Shown here one piece after another: positions 9,046-15,933 of a stretch of 29,558 nucleotides of DNA. The notes beneath the pieces were generated by a model. That model made no database searches. It was not told where the DNA came from and saw only the letters and a list, made by a program, of their open reading frames with translations. Position 1 is the first letter of the stretch, and each line of letters opens with the position of its first letter. The position numbers and the translations under genes were made by a program. The DNA comes from Thiobacillus denitrificans (GTDB taxonomy: Bacteria; Pseudomonadota; Gammaproteobacteria; Burkholderiales; Thiobacillaceae). The stretch covers positions 1 through 29,558 of the forward strand of contig DILD01000053.1 of NCBI GenBank assembly GCA_002424845.1, read 5' to 3'.

Positions 9046-9241
9046 GACCCCGGTTGAGGATTTCACGTCCGATTTTTCCGGCTGCGATTTCACGCAATGC
9101 GGTGACAATGGGCTTGTCCTTCGACTCGACCATCGGTTGTGAACCTTGCGCCAGCTGGCGGGCGCGATAGGTTACAGCGAGCGTCAACTCGAAACGGTTG
9201 GGGAACATTTCAATGCAATCGTCAACTGTAATGCGGGCCAT
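9038..9241 (-). CDS. rpoZ: RNA polymerase omega subunit
   Basis: The 67-aa product begins MARITVDDCIEMFPNRFELT, the conserved start of proteobacterial omega, and contains YRARQL and ALREIAAGKI. Omega helps assemble RNA polymerase through the beta' subunit and forms part of one ppGpp-binding site, which suits its position directly before spoT. It lies 38 bases downstream of gmk. Confidence 0.96.
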   Translation of the reverse strand: MARITVDDCIEMFPNRFELTLAVTYRARQLAQGSQPMVESKDKPIVTALREIAAGKIGREILNRGRA

Positions 9242-9279
9242 GCGGATACTCCTGCTTCAGGCGGTGCGGATGCACCTTT

Positions 9280-9909
9280 TCAGACGTGTCGGAATTCCTC
9301 GAACAGCGCAGCGTGCCGGTCAAGCTGGCGCGGCGCCTCGAGGCGAATACTGCGAGTGATTGCAACCAGATCCTGCAGGGCATGGTCGAAATCATCATTT
9401 ACGATTATATAGTCGAATGCCCCTGCATGAGCGACATCCTGGGCGGCCGCTGCCAAACGGCGTTCGATGACCTCCTGACTGTCCTGCCCGCGTCCTGACA
9501 GACGGGTCCGCAGCGCCCCGAACGACGGGGGCAGAATGAAAATCGAAGCGGATTCCGAAAAGTGCTGCCGCACCTGTTCTGCGCCCTGCCAGTCGATTTC
9601 CAGCAGGATGTCCTGGCCAGCATTGAGGTCACGTGCGATGCCGCCTTTCGAGGTGCCGTAGAAATTGCCGTATACCTCGGCATGCTCCAGAAACTCGCCT
9701 TCCGCCAGCATGGACTCGAACTGGCCGCGACTGACGAAGTGGTAGTCGCGACCGTCGGTTTCGCCTGGGCGTGGCGCGCGCGTGGTGTAGGACACCGACA
9801 AGCGAATCGCCGGGTCGGTTTTCAACAGGGCCTTGACCAGACTGGTCTTGCCTGCGCCAGAGGGCGCACTGACGATGTAAAGCACGCCTTTGCGGAGAGA
9901 TGGGGTCAT
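9280..9909 (-). CDS. gmk: Guanylate kinase
   Basis: Gmk phosphorylates GMP and dGMP with ATP. The 209-aa protein has the P-loop APSGAGKTSLV near the N-terminus, the GMP-binding region SYTTRAPRPGETDGRDY, the LLEIDWQGAEQVR segment and IFILPPS. It heads the gmk-rpoZ-spoT series. In related genomes yicC is its direct upstream neighbour. Here 6 kb of foreign DNA separates them, starting about 20 bases upstream of the gmk ATG. Its transcription must therefore come from the inserted DNA (see the candidate promoter at 9975-10002) or read through it. Confidence 0.97.
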   Translation of the reverse strand: MTPSLRKGVLYIVSAPSGAGKTSLVKALLKTDPAIRLSVSYTTRAPRPGETDGRDYHFVSRGQFESMLAEGEFLEHAEVYGNFYGTSKGGIARDLNAGQDILLEIDWQGAEQVRQHFSESASIFILPPSFGALRTRLSGRGQDSQEVIERRLAAAAQDVAHAGAFDYIIVNDDFDHALQDLVAITRSIRLEAPRQLDRHAALFEEFRHV

Positions 9910-9927
9910 GTTCGTTCCAGGTTGAGA

Positions 9928-9947
9928 TTATTCGATGTTTTGCACCT
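9928..9947 (-). other. Attachment site on the gmk side (original yicC 3' end)
   Basis: Read on the minus strand, these bases give AGGTGCAAAACATCGAATAA, encoding (Q)VQNIE-stop, the expected C-terminus of YicC. They sit about 20 bases before the gmk ATG, where the natural yicC stop would be expected. The ten bases AGGTGCAAAA (9938-9947) are identical to the other end. The synonymous codons beyond the core differ, so this copy is interpreted as the old chromosomal tail. Confidence 0.8.
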
Positions 9948-9974
9948 ATATATCCATTGATCCTTGTATTGGCA

Positions 9975-10002
9975 GGAATATATAGGTTTCGTCCCCGGTC
10001 AA
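9975..10002 (-). promoter_or_regulatory. Candidate promoter facing gmk-rpoZ-spoT
   Basis: On the minus strand there is TTGACC (10002-9997), a 16-base spacer, and TATTCC (9980-9975), about 65 bases upstream of the gmk ATG and inside the inserted DNA. The -35 matches well and the -10 only in part. It is listed because the insertion cut gmk off from any promoter upstream of yicC. Confidence 0.3.
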
Positions 10003-10009
10003 TCTATTT

Positions 10010-10032
10010 GGGTACGCAATTGGGTACACGTT
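10010..10032 (+). repeat. Integrase arm-type repeat candidate, gmk end
   Basis: GGGTACGC (10010-10017) is followed by GGGTACACGTT (10022-10032), two related units 12 bases apart. The same 11-mer occurs twice near the opposite end of the element (15771-15781 inverted, 15818-15828 direct). Placement of shared 11-mers near both attachment sites suggests recombinase arm-binding sites, though this is an inference. Confidence 0.55.
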
Positions 10033-10143
10033 TTTAGTGGGCGGGGCGCTCTGAGTGGTCAGACTGGAACCATTCTATCTGAACAGCTAAATAGCGAGAC
10101 GAAAAGCAGCCTGCGTAACAGGCAAGCTCACTGTATCCCTAGG

Positions 10144-10398
10144 TTACTTTCGGCGATTAGGTGGCGCTACAGTATCGTTGGTCTTGGCTTCTACCATGCC
10201 CATGAATTCGGCAACGCCAATCTCCAATGCCCTTGTCAGCTTGAAGATCATTTTGACGCTGGCGCTGTTACGCCCCAACTCCAGCAGGGATATGTAATTG
10301 CGCTCCATACCGGACTCGAATGCAAGGGCCTCTTGCGAAAGGCGGCGTTCTTTCCGCAGCTTCCTCAGCACGATCCCAAACGCAATTTCCGGTTCCAA
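10144..10398 (-). CDS. XRE-family helix-turn-helix regulator, controller-protein-like
   Basis: The 84-aa protein is essentially one Cro/C1-type HTH domain: LRKLRKERRLSQEALAFESG followed by the recognition-helix region MERNYISLLELGRNSAS (about residues 11-47). Size and composition resemble the small controller (C) proteins of restriction-modification systems as well as antitoxin-type repressors. It is transcribed away from the nuclease-like gene at 10519, and the shared 120-base intergenic region holds two perfect palindromes (10452-10478) that would suit a dimeric XRE protein. No methyltransferase gene is nearby, so a complete restriction-modification system is not supported. Start at ATG 10398 is the natural choice. 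Confidence 0.88.
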   Translation of the reverse strand: MEPEIAFGIVLRKLRKERRLSQEALAFESGMERNYISLLELGRNSASVKMIFKLTRALEIGVAEFMGMVEAKTNDTVAPPNRRK

Positions 10399-10451
10399 TA
10401 CTTCCCCCCTATGACAGCAGGCAAGTTAGTTCCGGGTGTGTGGTGAGTCTT

Positions 10452-10478
10452 CACAATATATTGTGCAATTAATTGCAC
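10452..10478. promoter_or_regulatory. Overlapping palindromic operators between XRE gene and nuclease gene
   Basis: A perfect 14-base palindrome CACAATATATTGTG (10452-10465) overlaps by three bases a perfect 16-base palindrome GTGCAATTAATTGCAC (10463-10478). For the rightward gene a candidate promoter is TTGTGC (10461-10466), an 18-base spacer and TATCAT (10485-10490). The 16-base palindrome would then lie over the -35 end and spacer. The expected binder is the adjacent XRE protein. Confidence 0.65.
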
Positions 10479-10518
10479 TGGCACTATCATCCGGACTTCA
10501 TGGTTCAGGGAGGAGCAC

Positions 10519-11784
10519 ATGAGTTTCGGTAGCCCAGTCGTCTTCAGTGAAGGCGCACAACTACGCCGTTTTGTATCGTTGGCAGGAGTTTCAGCCCGGC
10601 GAGACGATCCGAACTCGTTTAACGAAAGCCTGCTCCAAGAGTTGATCGACGCCACGCCAAATGTGTTGCCGGTGCGCGAGTACCTGCCTTCAACGACGAC
10701 GCTGTTTTCTCTCGGGCGCGAGGTCCCCGTCGATTTAGGTGCCAACAATGGCTACATCGACAACCTGCTGGTAACGAACGATGGTTATCTGGTCATCGTT
10801 GAAACCAAGCTTTACCGAAACCCAGAAGGCATCCGGGAAGTCATAGCCCAGACCCTTCAATACGGGATGGCTGTCGGCCAAATGCCTGTAATGGAGTTGG
10901 AAGCCAGAATCAAGCGAGGACAGTCCCCCGCGCTTACCAGCAACGAAAGCATTCGCGATTGCGTTTCCCGTCAGGCCGCCGAACAAAACAGACCAGCCTC
11001 TTTGGCGGATGATTTTGATGAAGCACTGGAGCGCCATCTTCGGCGGGGCGAGATGCTGCTGCTGATCGTTTCAGACGGTATCCATATTGGTGTTGAACGA
11101 GTCACCCACTGGCTGAACGAGCAGGGCAATAGTTCACCATTCAAGTTCGGGTTGGTGGAACTGAAGTTTTACACCCATGGCAATGAGCGATTGGTTGTGC
11201 CGCGTACCGTACTCAAGACCCGTGAAGTGTCCCGTCATGTTGTTGTGGTTGATGTTCGGCCACAAGCAGGGGCAGAGGCATCGGCAGTAGTAAGGGATGA
11301 ATTCCGAAGCTCAACCGGTGGCGGCAAAGTGCAAGAGTCACGTGTCGTTAAGGCTGCAAAAGAACCTTTGACGAAGAGCCAGTTACTGCAACTCGTCTCA
11401 GCCGAAAACCTTCCAACTGTGTCGCAATTGCTGGAGCAGCTAGAGTCACAAGGGCTGGATCAGAATGGGTCACCATCCCTTCTGCGAGTAGGCATTACAT
11501 ACCCTGACGGCGGGGACTTTCTTGGGTTAGCGTATTTGGGCCAAAAAGACCTTTATCTCAACCTGCCAAAACGGATTCTGAGAGCCGTTGACGACGAAAC
11601 GGCACTTGGTTTCCGCCGTCAAGGGAGCCAGTTTGGGTTCTACCGGCAAGATCAAATCGAGAATCCGAATGGCCTGAATGTGAAATACCACCAGATCAAA
11701 GACAATATTTTCGAGTTCGCGGCTTTCCTCGGCGAATACCGGAGCAGGTTCATGGAGGCGTTGCAAGCCGACGAATCTTCTTGA
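10519..11784 (+). CDS. PD-(D/E)XK nuclease-like protein of unknown role
   Basis: I do not recognise a named family for the whole 421-aa protein. The N-terminal third carries a good PD-(D/E)XK signature: an acidic residue in NESLLQELI (E36/E41), the metal-binding Asp in YIDNLLVT (D81), VETK (E95, K97), and a following helix IREVIAQTLQYG with Gln, typical of RecB/NucS-like folds. The middle (EMLLLIVSDGIHIGVERV) and C-terminal part (~290-421, with a winged-helix-like KSQLLQLVSAENLP) have no assignment. A strong ribosome binding site, GGGAGGAG (10508-10515), precedes the ATG. The gene is divergent from the XRE regulator and shares its operator region. A role in DNA restriction or defence is plausible but inferred. 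Confidence 0.75.
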   Translation: MSFGSPVVFSEGAQLRRFVSLAGVSARRDDPNSFNESLLQELIDATPNVLPVREYLPSTTTLFSLGREVPVDLGANNGYIDNLLVTNDGYLVIVETKLYRNPEGIREVIAQTLQYGMAVGQMPVMELEARIKRGQSPALTSNESIRDCVSRQAAEQNRPASLADDFDEALERHLRRGEMLLLIVSDGIHIGVERVTHWLNEQGNSSPFKFGLVELKFYTHGNERLVVPRTVLKTREVSRHVVVVDVRPQAGAEASAVVRDEFRSSTGGGKVQESRVVKAAKEPLTKSQLLQLVSAENLPTVSQLLEQLESQGLDQNGSPSLLRVGITYPDGGDFLGLAYLGQKDLYLNLPKRILRAVDDETALGFRRQGSQFGFYRQDQIENPNGLNVKYHQIKDNIFEFAAFLGEYRSRFMEALQADESS

Positions 11785-11838
11785 GGCCGACCCGATATCG
11801 TCAGGCGGTTTTGCCTTGCAAGCGACTGGCCTGGAGTT

Positions 11839-11873
11839 TCAGGGGTTAAGAGCCCTGCTGGTACCCCCCCTGA
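11839..11873. other. Inverted repeat downstream of the nuclease gene
   Basis: TCAGGGG (11839-11845) pairs with CCCCTGA (11867-11873), and an inner CAGGG/CCCTG pair can form instead. No T-run follows on the plus strand, so it is at best a weak terminator. The rest of the 197-base gap to the GIY-YIG gene, including a G-rich stretch near 11913-11937, shows no gene. Confidence 0.4.
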
Positions 11874-11981
11874 GAATCAATTAGAAGCTGCCGAGGCGTT
11901 TATTATTTGTTGATGGAGGGGTAGGTATAGGGAGGTGAGCCTTGAATTGCCATGGGCTTGCCCCCTCAAAAGGGTTAGAAC

Positions 11982-12476
11982 TCACCCGTGCGTATTCCAA
12001 GGCAGCTTGTCCTTATGGGCGGCGATGATTGATTCTTCCACAAACAGTCTGAGTGATTCGGGCTGAACCTTGATAAGGGAAATTCCTATTTCATCTCCCG
12101 CGGCAACTGCGGTCTTGACAGCTTCAAGCATTGACCCAGTCTGATGGTGTTTGTTGATCAAGTGCTGGGTTAGGCGTTCGCGAAGGCCAGCGCTCTTTCG
12201 TTCACCTACATATACTGGTAGCCACCGTTCGCTACCAGAGCGGCGAACAAAAAGCGCGTAAACGTTTGCACGTCCTCTTAGGGACTTTAGGAATGTGTCG
12301 TTTGCTACCTTGATCTCAGACACCGGCCAGTTTTGTAATGAACATCCAGGAGGAAAGGTGAATTCATAATGCACCTTAGAAAAAAGTGACTTCGCGCATT
12401 CATCAGCGAATTCGGTTAAGCCGTGGGGGCCGGTGTGCATTGGTGCTTGCATGCGAGCTCTATCGTTTGAATTCAC
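11982..12476 (-). CDS. GIY-YIG domain protein, stand-alone
   Basis: The C-terminal ~95 residues of this 164-aa protein carry a GIY-YIG nuclease fold: NVYALFVRR (71-79, the GIY-equivalent strand), LPVYVGE (86-92, YIG equivalent), LRERLTQHL with Arg and His (98-106), EES with the metal-binding Glu (~147) and a terminal PWN with the conserved Asn (N161). The N-terminal ~70 residues are unassigned (SLQNWPVSEIKVANDTFLKS). Catalytic positions look retained, so it may be an active endonuclease. The frame opens at GTG 12476; ATG at 12452, preceded by GAG, is an alternative start. It is alone between gaps of about 200 and 126 bases. Function unknown; the setting suggests cargo of the island. Confidence 0.75.
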   Translation of the reverse strand: MNSNDRARMQAPMHTGPHGLTEFADECAKSLFSKVHYEFTFPPGCSLQNWPVSEIKVANDTFLKSLRGRANVYALFVRRSGSERWLPVYVGERKSAGLRERLTQHLINKHHQTGSMLEAVKTAVAAGDEIGISLIKVQPESLRLFVEESIIAAHKDKLPWNTHG

Positions 12477-12602
12477 TGGGCGGTGAGGCTTTTTGCATGG
12501 GTCACGTAGATTGTTACGGGCTAGCCCCTGATGCTCGCCGGTGCAAGATGGTTAACAGGAATCCTTCATATTCACGAGCTTCAGCGATGCTGCCCCTTAA
12601 CG

Positions 12603-13136
12603 CTATCTCTCTTTTTGCGTAACCAATTCTAAGTTGGTTTGGCGCGCACTGTCTGGCAACTCAAGCTCGTGAATTTCCTTGGTGAACATCCCGAGACGCA
12701 AAGCGTTATTGCGTACGCTGACATCGCCTGAGATAACCAAGCTGACCCCGTGTGCTTTACCCGTGGCGACGATTTGGCGGTCAATTTTAATTTTCTGCCA
12801 AGGAGCCGTCGTGCCATCTTTCTTGTCATTGGCGCCACCTAGAGCAGCACGATCAAGCTGTGCACACTCGAAGGCAGCAGCCCGGTCGAATGGTGCCACC
12901 ACGATGAAAGTCCTTCGTTCGAGCTTGTTAAATGTTTCGATAGCCGCGATGTCAGCTCGCACCAAGTACTCAGCGACCGCGGGCATGGGAATGACAATTT
13001 TCGCTTTAGCCTTCTCTGCACAGGCGAAAAAGTGCTCAATACGAGCCTTATCGTCGGCGGTTGTCTTGGGACTTACACTCGCAACCAAAAAATTGGCGTC
13101 TATCAGAACGCACCTAGGGAAACTTTGGCTACTCAT
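12603..13136 (-). CDS. PIN-domain protein, probable ribonuclease (toxin-like)
   Basis: The 177-aa protein has the acidic quartet of PIN nucleases: Asp in VLIDANFLVA (D13), Glu in AVAEYL (E56), Asp in KIDRQIVATGK (D119) and Asp in LVISGDVSVRNNA (D138). PIN domains are Mg-dependent RNases and make up the VapC toxin family. This protein is longer than a usual VapC (~130 aa), with an insertion around residues 95-115. Its start overlaps the end of the upstream 251-aa gene by eight bases, so the two are coupled. No small VapB-like antitoxin is visible next to it. Confidence 0.82.
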   Translation of the reverse strand: MSSQSFPRCVLIDANFLVASVSPKTTADDKARIEHFFACAEKAKAKIVIPMPAVAEYLVRADIAAIETFNKLERRTFIVVAPFDRAAAFECAQLDRAALGGANDKKDGTTAPWQKIKIDRQIVATGKAHGVSLVISGDVSVRNNALRLGMFTKEIHELELPDSARQTNLELVTQKER

Positions 13137-13884
13137 TGCCGCCTCTCAAGGATCGCCATTCGGCTATGGGGTCATCAAACGTGATCCACTCATTCCCAGG
13201 AATTTTTGCCAACGCCATGAACACTTCATGTAGCGGCGTGTCATCCAGAGACTCAAAATGATCCACAGTGCATTTATTAGCTTCTGGCACCCACCCAAAC
13301 TCCGTCCTTAGCCATGTGCCATGCACATAAAGTCGTACTGACCCATTCCGAAACCACGCTAACAATTCACGTGCAAAAATCTCGTCGCGAACCACCAACC
13401 TCAAATCGCGCTCGAAGTGATCGCGAAGGTGTAAGTGCATGGTGTCGTCGGCCCCCACCAAACCTGTAACCACACCATCGACAGTACCTTCCTGGTGCAA
13501 ACGCTCAGTTTGTATTGTTTCCTCGGCGTGTCCAGTAAATAGGTAGACGACATTTTCGGCTGCGTCGAGCAGTTGCGCTGCCTTAATCTTGTCTTGGCCC
13601 AACATGCCTTCAATATTTCTAAGAAACTTGGCTGGACGGCTATCAGGCTCCGTTCTCGCTTCTACCAATCGCAAATGTGCATATTGTCGCCGTTCGTCCG
13701 GGATAGCAGCTTTTAATCCAGTGCTCGCTTTCTTAATTCCCTTGAATACGGGTTGATTATCAGTACCCAACAATTCAGCAAATTGACGGATGTACTCTCC
13801 CAGCCGATCCATAGGGATACGGTCCGGGTTTCGCTGCAGGATTCGCAGCATGTACGTCCAAGTCGGTCGAGTCATAATTGACAT
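13129..13884 (-). CDS. Unrecognised 251-aa partner of the PIN protein
   Basis: I do not recognise this family. The N-terminal ~110 residues look helical and basic (TYMLRILQRNPDRIPMDRLG, then ERRQYAHLRLVEAR). The C-terminal half looks beta-rich: GTVDGVVTGLVG, DDTMHLHLRD, LRLVVRDEIFARELLAWF and SVRLYVHGTW. It has no signal peptide or membrane segment. A second Met at codon 4 (13875) could also be the start. The eight-base overlap with the PIN gene argues that the pair act together, by analogy as antitoxin or regulatory partner and toxin. At 251 aa it would be unusually long for a VapB-type antitoxin. Confidence 0.75.
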   Translation of the reverse strand: MSIMTRPTWTYMLRILQRNPDRIPMDRLGEYIRQFAELLGTDNQPVFKGIKKASTGLKAAIPDERRQYAHLRLVEARTEPDSRPAKFLRNIEGMLGQDKIKAAQLLDAAENVVYLFTGHAEETIQTERLHQEGTVDGVVTGLVGADDTMHLHLRDHFERDLRLVVRDEIFARELLAWFRNGSVRLYVHGTWLRTEFGWVPEANKCTVDHFESLDDTPLHEVFMALAKIPGNEWITFDDPIAEWRSLRGGNE

Positions 13885-14202
13885 GTTACCGACATCGGCT
13901 CACATCTAACAAGGGCTAGCTCAGGCAATGGGTTTCAGTGCTCGATAACGTCTGTTAAGGCGCAGAATACTGGACGTCATGTTGATTGGCCCGGCCGTCC
14001 CCTTCCCATCGTATGGGAAGGGGCCTGCGGCGCACTCCGGTCGAATCAGACGTTCGGAAGTGCCTGGAAATTCCGACACCAGCCCAAGGCTTAGGTTCAT
14101 GTCGTAGCTCAAAGACACACTGATACCAACCCGTTAGTCGGCTCGATTTCAAACTGGGCTAGTTTGGATGCTAGACCGTCGAGATTTCCAAGGTAAGCGA
14201 TG
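13885..14202. other. 318-base gene-free stretch with a perfect hairpin
   Basis: No coding frame here looks real: the open frames of about 65 codons have no recognisable product. The main structure is a perfect 11-base-pair stem with a three-base loop at 13999-14023, listed separately. The stretch lies between the leader of the 251-aa gene and the stop of the lipoprotein gene. Confidence 0.6.
13999..14023. other. Perfect 11-bp stem-loop
   Basis: CCCCTTCCCAT (13999-14009) and ATGGGAAGGGG (14013-14023) are exact reverse complements around the loop CGT. No T-tract follows on either strand, so a classical intrinsic terminator is not supported. It lies downstream of the minus-strand lipoprotein gene (stop near 14203) and could stabilise that mRNA's 3' end or be a repeat unit. 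Confidence 0.6.
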
Positions 14203-14688
14203 TCACTCGATGTCTTTGTTTGTACAGAGTAATGAGGCAGCATTGAGGAACTCTCTTTTGCCATTGTCATCATTACCTATGTCGTCAAAGGCGACCATTA
14301 TTCTCTCAGGCTGATAGACGTCATCTGGTAGTTTTCTGGAAATAGTGGCAAAGAAATCTATATAGCCATTGTAGGCGCCGAAGGAGTTCTTGGAGTTTAC
14401 TTTTCCGCACACGGTGGACATCTCAATAGATCCACTGCCATCTTTGCGAGCACCATGGTTCCTGTAAAAGATAACGTCTTTGAATTTTGCAGCTTCATCG
14501 TCCTTAAGCCGCCCTTTTACCTCATCGAGTAGTGCCTTGTTTATAGATTGTTGTAAAGCCTCCTCTTCCGTTTGTTCAATTGACAGTTTGTTTGGAGCCT
14601 CAGCGCTATTAGACTGATCGAGACTTTGCGACTTCTCACATCCTACTAGGCTTAACAAGATGATTACCGAGATTGTCTTAATTTTCAT
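14203..14688 (-). CDS. Small lipoprotein of unknown function
   Basis: The 161-aa product begins with a lipoprotein signal peptide: Lys residues, a hydrophobic stretch (ISVIILLSLVG) and the lipobox LVGC with Cys17 as the acylation site. The mature part is charged; the end (DDVYQPERIMVAFDDIGNDD) is acidic. No family is recognised. The region is visibly more AT-rich than the backbone, in keeping with foreign origin. A Ser/Asn/Glu-rich linker follows the lipobox. Confidence 0.72.
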   Translation of the reverse strand: MKIKTISVIILLSLVGCEKSQSLDQSNSAEAPNKLSIEQTEEEALQQSINKALLDEVKGRLKDDEAAKFKDVIFYRNHGARKDGSGSIEMSTVCGKVNSKNSFGAYNGYIDFFATISRKLPDDVYQPERIMVAFDDIGNDDNGKREFLNAASLLCTNKDIE

Positions 14689-14832
14689 AATTCCCCCTTA
14701 GTCCGAATATTCAACAGAATTTTACCGCGTCTCAGAACGATCACCTTTCAATGCACACGATAAGTGTCTCGACGATCACTGCCCTATAGACTGTAACGTC
14801 CTTTGCTGCGTGAGCGGGCGGGTCTGAGCCAG

Positions 14833-15561
14833 CTATCGCTCGAACTCCTTGAAAAACTGCTTTTCGTCAGGCGCAATTTTCTTTTCAATTTCTACGGTTA
14901 TACGATCCACCGACGCAATTAAGTTGTGGAGGCGGCCTTTAGGGTAGTAGTTAACTTCCTTAGACTGACCGGGACGCAAGTCCTCCACAGATATAGCTGG
15001 TGCACGGGACCAACTTACTTCTTCACCTTTGCTGTAGCGGTTGGTCCGCACAGTCAAGACCGGCAAGACGATTGAAGAACCGTTTGTAATGCGGAGGCGC
15101 ACATAGTCCGCTGCTTCATACGGATTTGCTGTCCCGTAATTCTTCGATGTGTCAAACGAGAGCACTTCGATCTTGTACTTCGGCCTTGCCTCCAAAATCT
15201 GCTTTTCGCTAATGCGGATGGCTGTCCCCGTAGTCTTGGGAGATGCCTTTGATGAAGTTGCCGAAGAAATGCGCTCAAGTCGATATGGTCCAGAATCACC
15301 TCGACGGGTGAAAGTCATGGAAAACACCTTGCCGTCTATTTCATAGTGATGGGTAACGGAGAGACTCAGTGGGTTACGAGGGTCGGGGGTGATATCCTTT
15401 CTTTTTGAGTCAGTTGGCTTTATGGTCTGAAAAACCTCATCGGCGGTATCACCGATGTGAAACGTCTTGCCACGAATACTGATTGACGTTGCATCTTGGG
15501 CAAATGCGAAAGAGCCGAGAAGCATGTAGGTAAGAAAAACAATTAGATGTAGCGGCCTCAT
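14833..15561 (-). CDS. Exported protein of unknown function
   Basis: The 242-aa product begins with a signal peptide (MRPLHLIVFLTYMLLGSFAF, cleavage likely after AFA). The first part (~25-90) contains GKTFHIGDTADEVFQTIKPT, reminiscent of small periplasmic domains of the SmpA/OmlA kind, but this is a weak resemblance. The second part (~140-240) includes YVRLRITNGSSIVLPVLTVR and looks like a beta-sandwich. No family is recognised. It is on the same strand as the lipoprotein gene, 144 bases upstream of it. Confidence 0.7.
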   Translation of the reverse strand: MRPLHLIVFLTYMLLGSFAFAQDATSISIRGKTFHIGDTADEVFQTIKPTDSKRKDITPDPRNPLSLSVTHHYEIDGKVFSMTFTRRGDSGPYRLERISSATSSKASPKTTGTAIRISEKQILEARPKYKIEVLSFDTSKNYGTANPYEAADYVRLRITNGSSIVLPVLTVRTNRYSKGEEVSWSRAPAISVEDLRPGQSKEVNYYPKGRLHNLIASVDRITVEIEKKIAPDEKQFFKEFER

Positions 15562-15623
15562 ATCACCATCCTATGCAGAGTTAAAATTGGCCTTACTGTA
15601 TGTACATCGCCATTGGCTCTAAG

Positions 15624-15758
15624 CTACCTGAAGCGCCATACCGGTGACGCGTCCTGTTCTCGAAATCGAAGATACAGGCCGTTGCCATCAGAACGGCCTT
15701 CAAAGCGCTCTCCAGAACGAATCCATGAGCGTATCTGAATGTCTGTCAGTCTTCCCAT
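15624..15758 (-). pseudogene. Truncated tyrosine integrase, N-terminal 44 codons
   Basis: On the minus strand an ATG at 15758, preceded by an AGAGG ribosome binding site, opens a 44-codon frame beginning MGRLTDIQIRSWIRSGERFE and going on to GRSDGNGLYLRFRE and PVWRFR before a TAG. This is the typical start of phage/island integrases with a DUF4102 N-terminal arm-binding domain, in which the text continues after WRFR with YRF and a further ~350 residues. Everything after the domain's first part is missing, so a deletion junction lies near 15624. It is too short to be functional as a recombinase. Confidence 0.85.
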
Positions 15759-15770
15759 CTCAACCTCTTT

Positions 15771-15828
15771 AACGTGTACCCATTAAATAGTGGTAAGTCT
15801 GTCTTGGGGACATATATGGGTACACGTT
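15771..15828. repeat. Pair of GGGTACACGTT units at the yicC end
   Basis: AACGTGTACCC (15771-15781) is the inverted form and GGGTACACGTT (15818-15828) the direct form of the 11-mer found at 10022-10032. They flank the upstream side of the integrase stump, between it and the attachment core at 15944-15953. The inverted unit directly abuts the integrase leader. Recombinase or excisionase binding is the likely role; regulation of the integrase promoter is another. Confidence 0.55.
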
Positions 15829-15933
15829 AATTGTGCGCTTTAGTGAGATGAGGTGCAATTTAATAAAGCAGTTATACCTTCTGTATGCGCGATGTTGTGT
15901 GGGGTTTGAGGTTGGGTGACGCTTGGCGAGATG

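Noticed and set aside
10144..11784. Complete restriction-modification system
   Set aside because: A controller-like regulator and a nuclease-like protein are present, but no methyltransferase gene is found anywhere in the islet.
13921..14152. Two overlapping minus-strand frames of 65 codons in the gap before the lipoprotein gene
   Set aside because: No ribosome binding site or recognisable sequence; the region is dominated by a perfect hairpin.
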